Positions 7,367-15,223 of a DNA stretch of 20,309 nucleotides are shown here, piece after piece. Origin of the DNA: JAKOQB01 sp036824465 (GTDB lineage Bacteria > Pseudomonadota > Gammaproteobacteria > Burkholderiales > Burkholderiaceae_F). The position numbers were made by a program, and so were the translations under genes. Under the pieces are notes generated by a model, which had not been told where the DNA came from, did not search any database, and saw nothing but the letters and a program-made list of their open reading frames with translations. Position 1 is the first letter of the stretch, and each line of letters begins with the position of its first letter. The stretch covers positions 1-20,309 of the forward strand of contig DAITAC010000074.1 in the NCBI GenBank assembly GCA_036824465.1. Reading direction: 5' to 3'.

Positions 7367-7503
7367 AATGGTTTCGAAACGCTCGCTAGGGTCTTGTCTC
7401 GTTTGGATTTTTGTCGGACTGGACGACCGATAGCCGCGAAAGAATCCCGGGTTGCCGGCCGGCATGACTGTCATTCCGGCGACATCCCTTACCGGCAGCG
7501 CCC

Positions 7504-8547
7504 ATGGACATCTCCGAACTGCTTGCATTCTCCGTCAAAAACAAGGCGTCCGACTTGCACCTGTCCGCGGGCCTGCCGCCGATGATCCGTGTGCATGGCG
7601 ACGTGAGGCGCATCAACCTCCCGCCGCTCGAACATAAAGACGTGCACTCGATGATCTACGACATCATGAACGACTCGCAGCGCAAGGTGTTCGACGAGAA
7701 TCTCGAGGTTGATTTCTCGTTCGATCTGCCGGGGCTGGCGCGCTTCCGCGTCAACGCGTTCATGCAGGATCGCGGCGCGGCGGCAGTGCTGCGGACCATC
7801 CCCTCGCGCGTGCTGTCGCTGGAGGAACTGAACTGCCCGCGCGCATTCGCCGAGTTCTCGCTCAAACCGCGCGGCCTGGTGCTGTGCACGGGGCCGACCG
7901 GGTCCGGCAAATCAACCACGCTGGCAGCGATGTGCGATCACGTCAACAACCACCTGTATGGCCATGTGCTGACGATCGAAGACCCGATCGAGTTCGTGCA
8001 CGAAAGCCGCAAGTGCGTGATCAACCAGCGCGAGGTCGGTCCGCACACGTTGTCGTTTGCCAATGCACTGCGCTCGGCGCTGCGCGAAGACCCGGATGTC
8101 ATCCTGGTCGGCGAGTTGCGCGACCTGGAGACGATTCGTCTCGCACTGACCGCCGCCGAGACCGGCCACCTGGTGTTCGGCACGCTGCACACGTCGTCGG
8201 CCGCGAAGACGATCGATCGCATGGTGGACGTTTTCCCGGCGGCGGAAAAGGAAATGGTGCGTGCGATGCTGTCGGAGTCCCTGGTGGCGGTGATCTCGCA
8301 ATCGCTGCTGAAACTTAAGGACGGCACCGGTCGCGTCGCGGCGCACGAGATCATGGTCGGCACCCCGGCAATCCGCAACCTGATTCGTGAGAACAAGGTG
8401 GCGCAGATGTATTCGATGATCCAGACCGGCAGCCAGTTCGGCATGCAGACGCTCGATCAGTGTCTGATGGACCTGGTTCGCCGCAACGTCGTTGCCGTTG
8501 GCGAGGCGCGGATTTACGCCAAGCAACCCGAATCGTTCGTCGGTTAA
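7504..8547 (+). CDS. pilT: Type IV pilus retraction ATPase PilT
   Basis: This hexameric cytoplasmic ATPase depolymerises type IV pili for twitching motility and DNA uptake. It has 347 residues, usual for PilT. The N-terminus MDISELLAFSVKNKASDLHLS is typical. Walker A is GPTGSGKST (residues 130-138), followed by the Asp box (LTIEDPIEF), Walker B (DVILVGELRD) and the His box (GHLVFGTLHTSSA). The AIRNLIRE motif near the C-terminus, needed for retraction in PilT, is present. The ATG at 7504 matches the family start. pilU follows after 29 bp. Confidence 0.96.
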   Translation: MDISELLAFSVKNKASDLHLSAGLPPMIRVHGDVRRINLPPLEHKDVHSMIYDIMNDSQRKVFDENLEVDFSFDLPGLARFRVNAFMQDRGAAAVLRTIPSRVLSLEELNCPRAFAEFSLKPRGLVLCTGPTGSGKSTTLAAMCDHVNNHLYGHVLTIEDPIEFVHESRKCVINQREVGPHTLSFANALRSALREDPDVILVGELRDLETIRLALTAAETGHLVFGTLHTSSAAKTIDRMVDVFPAAEKEMVRAMLSESLVAVISQSLLKLKDGTGRVAAHEIMVGTPAIRNLIRENKVAQMYSMIQTGSQFGMQTLDQCLMDLVRRNVVAVGEARIYAKQPESFVG

Positions 8548-8576
8548 AGCGGCGCCGGTCACTCAGGAGAATCACA

Positions 8577-9719
8577 ATGGATCGCGATCAAGCAACCCGA
8601 TTTGTCCACGACCTGCTGAAGCTCCTGGTGAGCAAGAAGGGTTCGGACCTCTTCCTGACGGCGGAATTTCCGCCGGCTTTCAAGATCGACGGCCGCGTGA
8701 TGCCGGTGTCGAATCAACCGCTGACAGCACAGCACACCGCGGAGCTGGTGCGCTCGATCATGAACGACCGCCAGGCGGCCGAATTCGAGGCAACCAAGGA
8801 ATGCAACTTCGCCATCAGTCCGACCGGCATCGGCCGCTTCCGGGTGTCGTCATTCGTGCAGCAGGGCCACGTGGGAATCGTGTTTCGAACCATCGCGGAC
8901 AAGATTCCGACCGCCGATGAAATCAACATGCCGGCGATCGTCAATGAGCTGGCGATGGCAAAGCGCGGCATCGTGATGGTGGTCGGGGCCACCGGTTCGG
9001 GCAAGTCGACCACGCTCGCCGCGATGACGGGCTACCGCAACGAGAATTCGCAGGGTCACATCATCACGATCGAGGACCCGATCGAGTACGTTCACCCGCA
9101 CAAGAACTGCATCATCACGCAGCGCGAGGTTGGGGTGGATTGCGACAGCTGGCAGGTGGCGCTGAAGAACACGCTGCGCCAGGCGCCTGATGTGATCCTG
9201 ATCGGCGAAGTGCGCGACCGCGAGACGATGGAACACGCGATCGCGTTTTCCGAGACCGGCCACCTGGTGATGTGCACGTTGCACGCGAACTCGACCAACC
9301 AGGCGCTCGACCGCGTGATCAACTTCTTTCCGGAAGAAAAGCGCCAGCAGCTGCTGATGGACCTGTCGTTGAACCTGCGCGCGATGATTTCGCAGCGGCT
9401 GATTGCGTTCAAGGACAAGAAGGGCCGGATTCCGGCGGTCGAGATCATGCTGAACTCGCCGCTGATTTCGGAACTGATCTTCAAGGGCGATGTGCCCGAA
9501 ATCCGCGAGGTGATGAAGCGCTCGCGCGAGCAGGGCATGCAGACCTTCGACCAGGCACTGTACGACCTGCATGAGAAGGAGCTGATCAGTTACGAGGACG
9601 CGCTGCGCAACGCCGATTCAGTCAACGACCTGCGGCTGCAGATCAAGCTGAACTCCAAGCTTTACGGCGGGGTGCAGGGGATCCACAAAGGGATCGAACA
9701 CCTCGGCCTCACCAGCTGA
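8577..9719 (+). CDS. pilU: PilT-dependent accessory retraction ATPase PilU
   Basis: This PilT paralogue assists forceful pilus retraction. It has 380 residues, longer than PilT because of a C-terminal extension (NDLRLQIKLNSKLYGG...), which is characteristic of PilU. Walker A is GATGSGKST (137-145), the Asp box IITIEDPIEY, Walker B DVILIGEVRD and the His box GHLVMCTLHANST. The ATG at 8577 is chosen because AGGAGA lies just upstream and the N-terminus MDRDQATRFVHDLLKLL is family-like; the frame extends back to 8460 inside pilT. It forms an operon with pilT. Confidence 0.95.
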   Translation: MDRDQATRFVHDLLKLLVSKKGSDLFLTAEFPPAFKIDGRVMPVSNQPLTAQHTAELVRSIMNDRQAAEFEATKECNFAISPTGIGRFRVSSFVQQGHVGIVFRTIADKIPTADEINMPAIVNELAMAKRGIVMVVGATGSGKSTTLAAMTGYRNENSQGHIITIEDPIEYVHPHKNCIITQREVGVDCDSWQVALKNTLRQAPDVILIGEVRDRETMEHAIAFSETGHLVMCTLHANSTNQALDRVINFFPEEKRQQLLMDLSLNLRAMISQRLIAFKDKKGRIPAVEIMLNSPLISELIFKGDVPEIREVMKRSREQGMQTFDQALYDLHEKELISYEDALRNADSVNDLRLQIKLNSKLYGGVQGIHKGIEHLGLTS

Positions 9720-9723
9720 AGTC

Positions 9724-9860
9724 AGTCGGGAGTCTGGAGTCTGGAGTCGGGAGCAACAAGGTCTGAGCACAATGTCGCGCCGTTCAGCTGTCCTGCATAC
9801 GTAAACTGACGGCTCCAGGTTCCTGTTGCCCGACTCCCGACGGCCCGACTGCCGACTCCA
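9724..9860. repeat. Inverted pair of AGTCGGG heptad arrays upstream of gpx
   Basis: The left array is AGTCGGG, AGTCTGG, AGTCTGG, AGTCGGG (9724-9751). The right array is CCCGACT, CCCGACG, GCCCGACT, GCCGACT (9829-9857), which is the same unit inverted. An inner inverted pair, CAACAAGG (9754-9761) and CCTGTTG (9822-9828), continues the symmetry. A central segment of about 60 bp has no evident coding. The element fills the pilU-gpx gap, and its right end abuts the gpx ATG. The transcript could form a long interrupted hairpin; this is inferred. Confidence 0.75.
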
Positions 9861-10346
9861 ATGACCACCGTCTACGACTTTTCCGCCAAGACCATCGACG
9901 GCAAGAGCCGCAAGCTCGCCGACTACAGGGGCAAGGTGCTCCTTGTCGTCAATACGGCCAGCCACTGCGGCTTCACGCCGCAGTACAAGGGTTTGGAGGA
10001 TCTGTACGAGAAGTACGGCAACAAAGGACTGGTGGTGCTGGGATTTCCCTGCAACCAGTTCGGTGCGCAGGAGCCCGGCGCGGAGTCCGAGATTGCCGAG
10101 TTCTGCGAGATGAATTTCGGCGTCACGTTTCCGCTGTTTGCCAAGATCGACGTCAACGGTGACAACGCGCACCCGCTGTACAAGTATCTGGCCAGCGCCG
10201 CTCCCGGTTTGCTCGGGAGCGAAACGATCAAATGGAACTTCACCAAGTTTCTGATCGACAGGCAGGGCAACGTCATCAAGCGCTTTGCGCCGAACACCGC
10301 GCCAGCGGACATTGCGAACGACATCGAGCGCGCGCTGCAGATCTGA
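9861..10346 (+). CDS. Glutathione peroxidase family protein (cysteine type)
   Basis: This is a thiol peroxidase of the GPx family, about BtuE/plant-GPx size at 161 residues; it reduces hydroperoxides using thioredoxin or glutathione. The catalytic tetrad can be read: peroxidatic Cys36 in NTASHCGFTPQ, Gln70 after LGFPCNQFG, and Trp125-Asn126 in KWNFTKFL. Cys82 (AEFCEMNFG) is a candidate resolving cysteine. There is no signal peptide, so it is cytoplasmic. The ATG directly follows a heptad repeat array and no Shine-Dalgarno sequence is visible. It converges on the metallo-hydrolase gene with only 3 bp between stops. Confidence 0.93.
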   Translation: MTTVYDFSAKTIDGKSRKLADYRGKVLLVVNTASHCGFTPQYKGLEDLYEKYGNKGLVVLGFPCNQFGAQEPGAESEIAEFCEMNFGVTFPLFAKIDVNGDNAHPLYKYLASAAPGLLGSETIKWNFTKFLIDRQGNVIKRFAPNTAPADIANDIERALQI

Positions 10347-10349
10347 CCG

Positions 10350-11165
10350 CTACGTGACTGTGATTCGCCCGCCGCAAAGGTTGAAGGGCACTGCCTGACG
10401 GTAGAGCGCGGGCGGCGACAGGGCGCGATCGCGTTGCTGGCGCACCTGCACAAACTGTTCTTCGGTCACGCCGTCCCGGACGTGGATATTGCTTGCGCGT
10501 TGCTGCGCGATGGAGCTTTCCCACTGCAGTGTCTGGCCGCGGCTCGGTCCATAGTCGTGCGCGGCGAACACCCGATACTGCAGTGGAAGTCCGAGCAGCG
10601 TGCGGATCGACCGGTACAACTGATGCGCGTCGCCGCCCGGAAAGTCGCAGCGCGCAGTACCTGCGCTCGGCATGAACAACGTGTCACCGACGAACACACA
10701 ATCGTCGACGAGGTAGCTCACGCATGCCGGCGTGTGCCCCGGCGTCGAAAGCACCCGGATTTCGCACGCTCCAAGGGGCAGCAACTCTTCGTGTCCGAGA
10801 AGGAGGTCAAACTGCGAACCGTCGGTTCGAAAGCCTGCTGGCAGGTCGAACGACGACGAGAGCAGGCGCTGCAGGTGAACAACGTGCGCGCCGATGCCGG
10901 TCTTGCCGCCGATCAGGCGCTTCAGTTCCGTCGCGCCGGACAGGTGATCCGCGTGCACGTGGGTCTCGAGAATCCACCGGGGCGTCAGCCCGCGGTCATG
11001 AATACGAGCGATCACTGGCAGCAGCGGGCTCGCGTCGATGGTCCCGTCGGAGAACAGGCCGAGCACGCAGTCGATCACCGCGCACTCGCGTGTGCCGGTA
11101 TCCGCGACAACGTACGTGATTGCGCCGCTCGTTTCGTCAGGAAATGCCGCAACGTCGACGGGCAA
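10350..11165 (-). CDS. MBL-fold metallo-hydrolase, ETHE1/Blh-like (probable persulfide dioxygenase)
   Basis: This is a metallo-beta-lactamase fold protein of 271 residues with the metal motif THVHADH (H69, H71, D73, H74), a further STPGHTPACVSYL histidine region and VFVGDTLFMPSAGTARCDFPGG. The last is characteristic of the ETHE1/Blh group, which oxidises glutathione persulfide in sulfide detoxification. ETHE1 enzymes use a mononuclear iron, which fits this set. The C-terminal PFNLCGGR-type ending also fits. The start is TTG (11163-11165), supported by AGGTGA about 8 nt upstream; no suitable ATG exists. It lies downstream of the rRNA methyltransferase gene, 77 bp away. The exact substrate is inferred. 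Confidence 0.85.
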   Translation of the reverse strand: MPVDVAAFPDETSGAITYVVADTGTRECAVIDCVLGLFSDGTIDASPLLPVIARIHDRGLTPRWILETHVHADHLSGATELKRLIGGKTGIGAHVVHLQRLLSSSFDLPAGFRTDGSQFDLLLGHEELLPLGACEIRVLSTPGHTPACVSYLVDDCVFVGDTLFMPSAGTARCDFPGGDAHQLYRSIRTLLGLPLQYRVFAAHDYGPSRGQTLQWESSIAQQRASNIHVRDGVTEEQFVQVRQQRDRALSPPALYRQAVPFNLCGGRITVT

Positions 11166-11194
11166 TTTCTTTCACCTGTCCCCGAATACATCGG

Positions 11195-11235
11195 CGGTTC
11201 GGTGCCGGCAGCCTTCGGCTCCGACGAACGAACCG
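11195..11235 (-). other. Possible stem-loop between the methyltransferase and metallo-hydrolase genes
   Basis: CGGTTCG (11195-11201) pairs with CGAACCG (11229-11235), with an inner short stem AGCC/GGCT. It lies 8 bp after the rlmL-like stop codon and ahead of the metallo-hydrolase start. No T-tract follows, so it could be an mRNA-stability or attenuation hairpin, or chance in GC-rich DNA. Confidence 0.35.
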
Positions 11236-11242
11236 GGCAAAC

Positions 11243-12442
11243 TCAACCTCCGCCGGTGCCGTGATCCAATGCGGCACTGCGTGGACGATAGCTCCCCTCG
11301 ACCAGTTCAAAGCGGAAGAACCGACACTCGATTGGTCCGTTGAACAAGACGGTCTTGCGTGTTTCCTGCAAGCGCATCTGGCGCGGCAAGGCGCGGTCGG
11401 AGGTGAGGAACCAAGCATCCCAGCCGGCGAAGGTCTGCTTCAGCCGATCGCCGACGTTGGCCATCATCTTCGGAACCGAGGCGGACTTCGGGTTGCTCTG
11501 CTCGCCGTACGGCGGATTGGTGATGATGACACCGTGCTCGCCGATCGGTACCGACTCGCGGGCATCACGCGGGCTGAAAGACAGCCTTCCATCGTCGAGC
11601 CAGGATTTCAGTCCGGCGAGTTCGGCGTTCTTGACGGCGAGAGCGACAACACGCGTTGAGATGTCGCTGCCGACGATGCACGCCGCGGCCTGGTCATCGA
11701 TCTGCGCGTGCGCTTCTTCAAGCAACGCTTTCCACGCTGCACGATCGAACCCTTCGAGCTTTTCGAATGAAAACGAGCGCGTGAGTCCCGGCGCGCGGTG
11801 TGATGCCATCAGTGCGGCTTCAATCGCAATCGTGCCGCTGCCGCAAAACGGGTCCAGCAATGGGCGCGCCGGTCGCCAGCCCGCCAGCATCAGCAGGCCG
11901 GCGGCAAGGTTCTCCTTCAGAGGCGCTTCGCCCTTCTCGGCGCGCCAGCCGCGCTTGAAGAGCGGCTCGCCGGACAGGTCGAGATAGAGAGTGACGTGGG
12001 TTGCGTCGAGGTGCGCGAACACGCGCACGTCGGGTCGCGCGCGGTCGATCGACGGGCGGTCACCGGTCTTCTCGCGCAGCCGATCGACGATCCCATCCTT
12101 GATGCGCAGCGTGGCGAACTCAAGGCTGCGCAGCGGCGCGCGTGTCGCGGTCAGATCCACGCGCAGCGTCTGCCGCGCATTGAAGTTCGCCTCCCAGGCG
12201 ACTGCATGGGCGGTCGCATAAAGATCGTCTTCGCTTGAATACGGGCGATGCGCGGCCTCCCAGAGAACGCGGCTCGCGAGTCGCGAATGAAGATTGGCGG
12301 CGTAGGCGACGCCCAGTGTGCCGTCGAATGCAACGCCGCCCGGCTCGGGCGTGACGCCCTGCGCGTCAAGCGCACGCAGTTCATTGGCGAGCAGCGTCTC
12401 GAGGCCGCGCGGGCAGATGGCGAAGAAGTGTTCGACGGTCAT
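11243..12442 (-). CDS. THUMP-domain class I SAM-dependent RNA methyltransferase (RlmL N-terminal-type)
   Basis: The 399-residue protein has an N-terminal ferredoxin-like/THUMP RNA-binding part (to about residue 155) and a Rossmann methyltransferase domain. The SAM motif is LLDPFCGSGTIAIEAAL (about 194-210) and the catalytic motif is NPPYG (about 308), as in 23S rRNA m2G2445 methyltransferases. It corresponds to the RlmL half of the fused E. coli RlmKL; the second (RlmK) half is absent, which is usual in lineages with a single-domain version. The ATG at 12440-12442 starts MTVEHFFAICPRGLETLLANEL, family-typical, and lies 2 nt after the preceding stop, implying coupling. Modification of G2445 is inferred from the family. 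Confidence 0.88.
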   Translation of the reverse strand: MTVEHFFAICPRGLETLLANELRALDAQGVTPEPGGVAFDGTLGVAYAANLHSRLASRVLWEAAHRPYSSEDDLYATAHAVAWEANFNARQTLRVDLTATRAPLRSLEFATLRIKDGIVDRLREKTGDRPSIDRARPDVRVFAHLDATHVTLYLDLSGEPLFKRGWRAEKGEAPLKENLAAGLLMLAGWRPARPLLDPFCGSGTIAIEAALMASHRAPGLTRSFSFEKLEGFDRAAWKALLEEAHAQIDDQAAACIVGSDISTRVVALAVKNAELAGLKSWLDDGRLSFSPRDARESVPIGEHGVIITNPPYGEQSNPKSASVPKMMANVGDRLKQTFAGWDAWFLTSDRALPRQMRLQETRKTVLFNGPIECRFFRFELVEGSYRPRSAALDHGTGGG

Positions 12443-12444
12443 GT

Positions 12445-13041
12445 TTACCGCTGCAGGGCCCGGTCGAGAAAATCGAGCCGGTCCTGGCCCCAGAAAAGCT
12501 CGTCGTGATACACGTAGGTCGGGGCGCCGAATATCTGGCGATCGATCGCTTCCTGCGTATAGGCGTTGTACCGCGACTGGATCTCGGGCGCCTTGCTGCG
12601 CGCCAACAGGGCGGCGCCGTCCAGCCCGGCTTCGTTGGCGAGCGCGACCAGCGTCGCTTCGTCCGCGATATTGCGCTCCTGCTCCCAGACGGCCTTCAAC
12701 ACACGGCCAGCCAGATCCAGGGCGGCGGTGGTCGAGAGTTCTTCCGCCGCGATGATCAGTCGCGCGGCTCCATCGCTGGCAACCGGGAAGTACTTCGGTT
12801 CGACATTCATCGGCAGCCCGAGGAAGTCGCGCCACCGCTTCAGTTCGGTCATCCGGTACGCGACACGTTGTTTGGCTCGCTGGCCGAGCGGCAGGCCGCC
12901 CGAAACGGGGAAGACCCTGGTTGCGTCGATCGGCTTCAGACGAATCGACGCGCCATGTCTGCGCGCGACGTCGATCAACCGCGCGTGTCCCATGTACGCA
13001 TACGGCGAGATCGCAAAAAGGTAGTAGTCGATTATCTTCAT
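12445..13041 (-). CDS. 2-hydroxychromene-2-carboxylate isomerase-like protein (DsbA/GST-kappa family)
   Basis: This is a thioredoxin-fold protein of 198 residues related to NahD and GST kappa. The N-terminus KIIDYYLFAISPYAYMGH places a serine (S12) where NahD has its glutathione-activating Ser, and there is no CXXC, so it is not a disulfide oxidase. The C-terminal IFGAPTYVYHDELFWGQDRL is the family signature, with the cis-proline APT. The start ATG at 13039-13041 has GGAGAAG just upstream. No aromatic degradation genes surround it, so the naphthalene-pathway name is a family label; a glutathione-dependent isomerase or transferase on another substrate is more likely here. Confidence 0.85.
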   Translation of the reverse strand: MKIIDYYLFAISPYAYMGHARLIDVARRHGASIRLKPIDATRVFPVSGGLPLGQRAKQRVAYRMTELKRWRDFLGLPMNVEPKYFPVASDGAARLIIAAEELSTTAALDLAGRVLKAVWEQERNIADEATLVALANEAGLDGAALLARSKAPEIQSRYNAYTQEAIDRQIFGAPTYVYHDELFWGQDRLDFLDRALQR

Positions 13042-13096
13042 GCGCTTCTCCGGTCAGGGCCGGTCATGGTGCAGCCGCAACTGACCTCACCGGGGT

Positions 13097-14060
13097 TCAG
13101 CGTTTCCGCCTCAGCACGAACTTGCGGTTGGCGGCAACCTCTTCGGTTGCGTTCGCCAGTTGCGGGCTCAGGTCGCGGCGCTCGAGCAACAGGAATACCT
13201 CGCCGGGACGCTCGAGCGCCGCGATCGCCTGCTCCACCGTGACGCGCTGAGCGGAGGCGCGCGAGTAGAACTTGGTCGAATGCTGCGGCGTGCCGATCAC
13301 CAGTAACGGCGCGCCGGGTTGCAATTCGGTGCGCGCCTTGGCCTCGATCAACGAACGCGTGGAACGATCGTTGCCCTGGCTCGGAACGACAATGATGAAC
13401 ACGATCAGATACAGCACCACAGCGACGGCACCCGTCACCGGAACCGCCCAGCGCACCGCGCCGCCTGCATGATGCTCGAGCCGGCGCGAACAGCCGCGCG
13501 CGATCAGCAACGCCAGCGCGGGCAGTGCCGGCAGCACGTACGGCCAGATAATGTTGCGCGCCGAGGTGAAGAAGACCGGCGTGGCCAGTGTCCATGCGAG
13601 CAGGTATCGATCGAACGAAGTCCAGCGCGGAAGAACAGTTCGTGCGCGAAGGCGGGTGAATCCGAGCCACGCGATAACCGGCAGCCAGGTCAACGCCGCA
13701 AGCGCATAGAAGACCCAGACCTTGCCCCGCGGTTCGATGTGGGGGTTGCCATACAGGTCGCCCTGCCAGGCCGGTTGGATGAACCGCATCACGTGCTCGC
13801 CCACGATGAAGTACTTGATGAAGCCGGGCGTCTTGAGTTCGGCCNNNNNNNNNNNNNNNNNNNNNNNNNNNNNNNNNNNNNNNNNNNNNNNNNNNNNNNN
13901 NNNNNNNNNNNNNNNNNNNNNNNNNNNNNNNNNNNNNNNNNNNNTCGCCGTAGCGGGCTTCGGTCGTATCGCCGAGGGGGTACAGCGCCAGTGAGAAAAG
14001 GCGGATCGCGGCGAGCGCGAGCAGCAGTGCGACCAGCACACGGGTCGACAACAGTTTCAT
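13097..14060 (-). CDS. ArnT/PMT-family membrane glycosyltransferase, interrupted by an assembly gap
   Basis: Two parts of one gene flank the N run. The 5' part (14060-13945) encodes 38 residues: MKLLSTRVLVALLLALAA, a first membrane segment, then LYPLGDTTEARYG, the loop with the catalytic acidic residues typical of ArnT/PMT_2 lipid-linked sugar transferases. The 3' part (13844-13097) encodes about 249 residues, starting in GFIKYFIVGEHVMRF and GDLYGNPHIEPRG, motifs of the ArnT group, with further membrane segments and a soluble tail ending in RRKR. The halves fit a single protein of about 500-550 residues, so well over 500 nt are missing and the 100 N are a placeholder. The transferred sugar cannot be told; 4-amino-arabinose or a glycan sugar are both possible. 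It starts 10 nt after proA. Confidence 0.8.
13845..13944. other. Assembly gap (100 N) inside the glycosyltransferase gene
   Basis: There are exactly 100 N, the convention for a gap of unknown size. The flanking coding pieces imply a true length that is a multiple of three and much longer than 100 if the gene is intact. Confidence 0.98.
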
Positions 14061-14070
14061 CTGTGGCGAG

Positions 14071-15223
14071 CTATGCGCGGATCTCGCCGTGTCCAAAGAC
14101 GACGTACTTCAGAGACGTCAGCCCCTCGAGGCCGACCGGTCCGCGCGCGTGCAGCTTGTCGTTGGAAATCCCGATCTCGGCGCCGAGTCCGTATTCGAAG
14201 CCGTCGGCAAAGCGCGTCGAGGCATTGATCATCACCGACGCCGAATCGACTTCGCGCAGGAAGCGCATCGCCGCCGTATGGTTCTCCGTCACGATCGCGT
14301 CGGTGTGATGGCTTGAATAGGTATTGATGTGTTCGATCGCCGCATCGAGACCGTCGACAATCCGGATCGACAGGATCGGCGCCAGGTATTCGGTACGCCA
14401 GTCCTCTTCGGTCGCCGCGGTGCAGGGCAACCCGGCCGCCTGCAGGAGCCGGCACGTCTGCGCGCAGCCGCGCAATTCCACACCCTTGCCGACGTACATT
14501 CGTCCCAGCTGCGGCAGCACGCTCGGTCCGATCCCGGCCGCAACCAGCAGCGTCTCCATCGTATTGCAGGTGCCGTAGCGCTGCGTCTTGGCATTGTCGG
14601 CGATGCGGATCGCCTGTTCGATATGCGCCGCGTCGTCGATGTAGACATGGCAGACGCCGTCAAGGTGCTTGATCATCGGCACCCTGGATTCACGCATCAG
14701 ACGCTCGATCAGTCCGCGACCGCCGCGCGGCACGATGATGTCGACGAATTCGGGCATCGTTACCAGCATCCCGACCGCGGCACGATCGGTGGTGCCGATC
14801 AGCTGCACACCGTCCTCAGGCAGGTCGTTTGCGCGCAGTACTTCGGCGATCAGCCCGGCCAGCAGGCGGTTGCACTCGATTGCCTCGGATCCGCCGCGCA
14901 GGATCGTGGCGTTGCCGCTCTTGATGCACAGGCCCGCAGCATCGATTGTCACATTGGGCCGGCTTTCGTAGATGATGCCGATCACGCCGAGCGGTACGCG
15001 CATNNNNNNNNNNNNNNNNNNNNNNNNNNNNNNNNNNNNNNNNNNNNNNNNNNNNNNNNNNNNNNNNNNNNNNNNNNNNNNNNNNNNNNNNNNNNNNNNN
15101 NNNGGCCGCGTTTTTCGTCGCCGTCGACGCTTTCGCCATCGCGGTCGACGCGATGCGCGCACGTTGGCCGACGTCCTTCATGTAGGACGCAAGGTCAGTG
15201 CGCATGTCTTGAGGAGCGTTCAT
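14071..15223 (-). CDS. proA: Glutamate-5-semialdehyde dehydrogenase ProA, interrupted by an assembly gap
   Basis: This NADPH-dependent enzyme reduces gamma-glutamyl phosphate to glutamate semialdehyde in proline synthesis. The 5' part (15223-15104) encodes 40 residues, MNAPQDMRTDLASYMKDVG..., typical of betaproteobacterial ProA. The 3' part (15003-14071) encodes 310 residues, from MRVPLGVIGIIYESRPNVT to the stop, with the catalytic cysteine in RYGTCNTMETLL and the C-terminal GPVGLEGLTSLKYV. The 350 visible residues against about 420 expected leave 70-80 missing, about 210-240 nt, where only 100 N are shown. Both flanks end on codon boundaries, so the mismatch of frames comes from the N length and does not show a frameshift. 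The ATG is immediately adjacent to the holA stop (TGAATG), so coupling is likely. Confidence 0.92.
15004..15103. other. Assembly gap (100 N) inside proA
   Basis: There are exactly 100 N, the same placeholder length as the gap at 13845-13944. Gene continuity across both sides supports the contig order. Confidence 0.98.

Noticed and set aside
7367..7503. Sigma-54 or strong sigma-70 promoter for pilT
   Set aside because: The 137-bp yggS/pilT divergent region has no GG-N10-GC pair in the right context and no good -35/-10 pair. It must contain promoters for both genes, but I cannot point to them.
12445..13041. Aromatic (naphthalene) degradation locus
   Set aside because: The isomerase-like gene is alone among housekeeping genes; no dioxygenase, hydratase-aldolase or regulator is nearby, so the pathway is not supported.
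13038..15223. proA and the glycosyltransferase as frameshifted pseudogenes
   Set aside because: The frame change occurs exactly at the N runs, whose length of 100 is not a multiple of three and is a placeholder. The flanking codons are consistent with intact genes.
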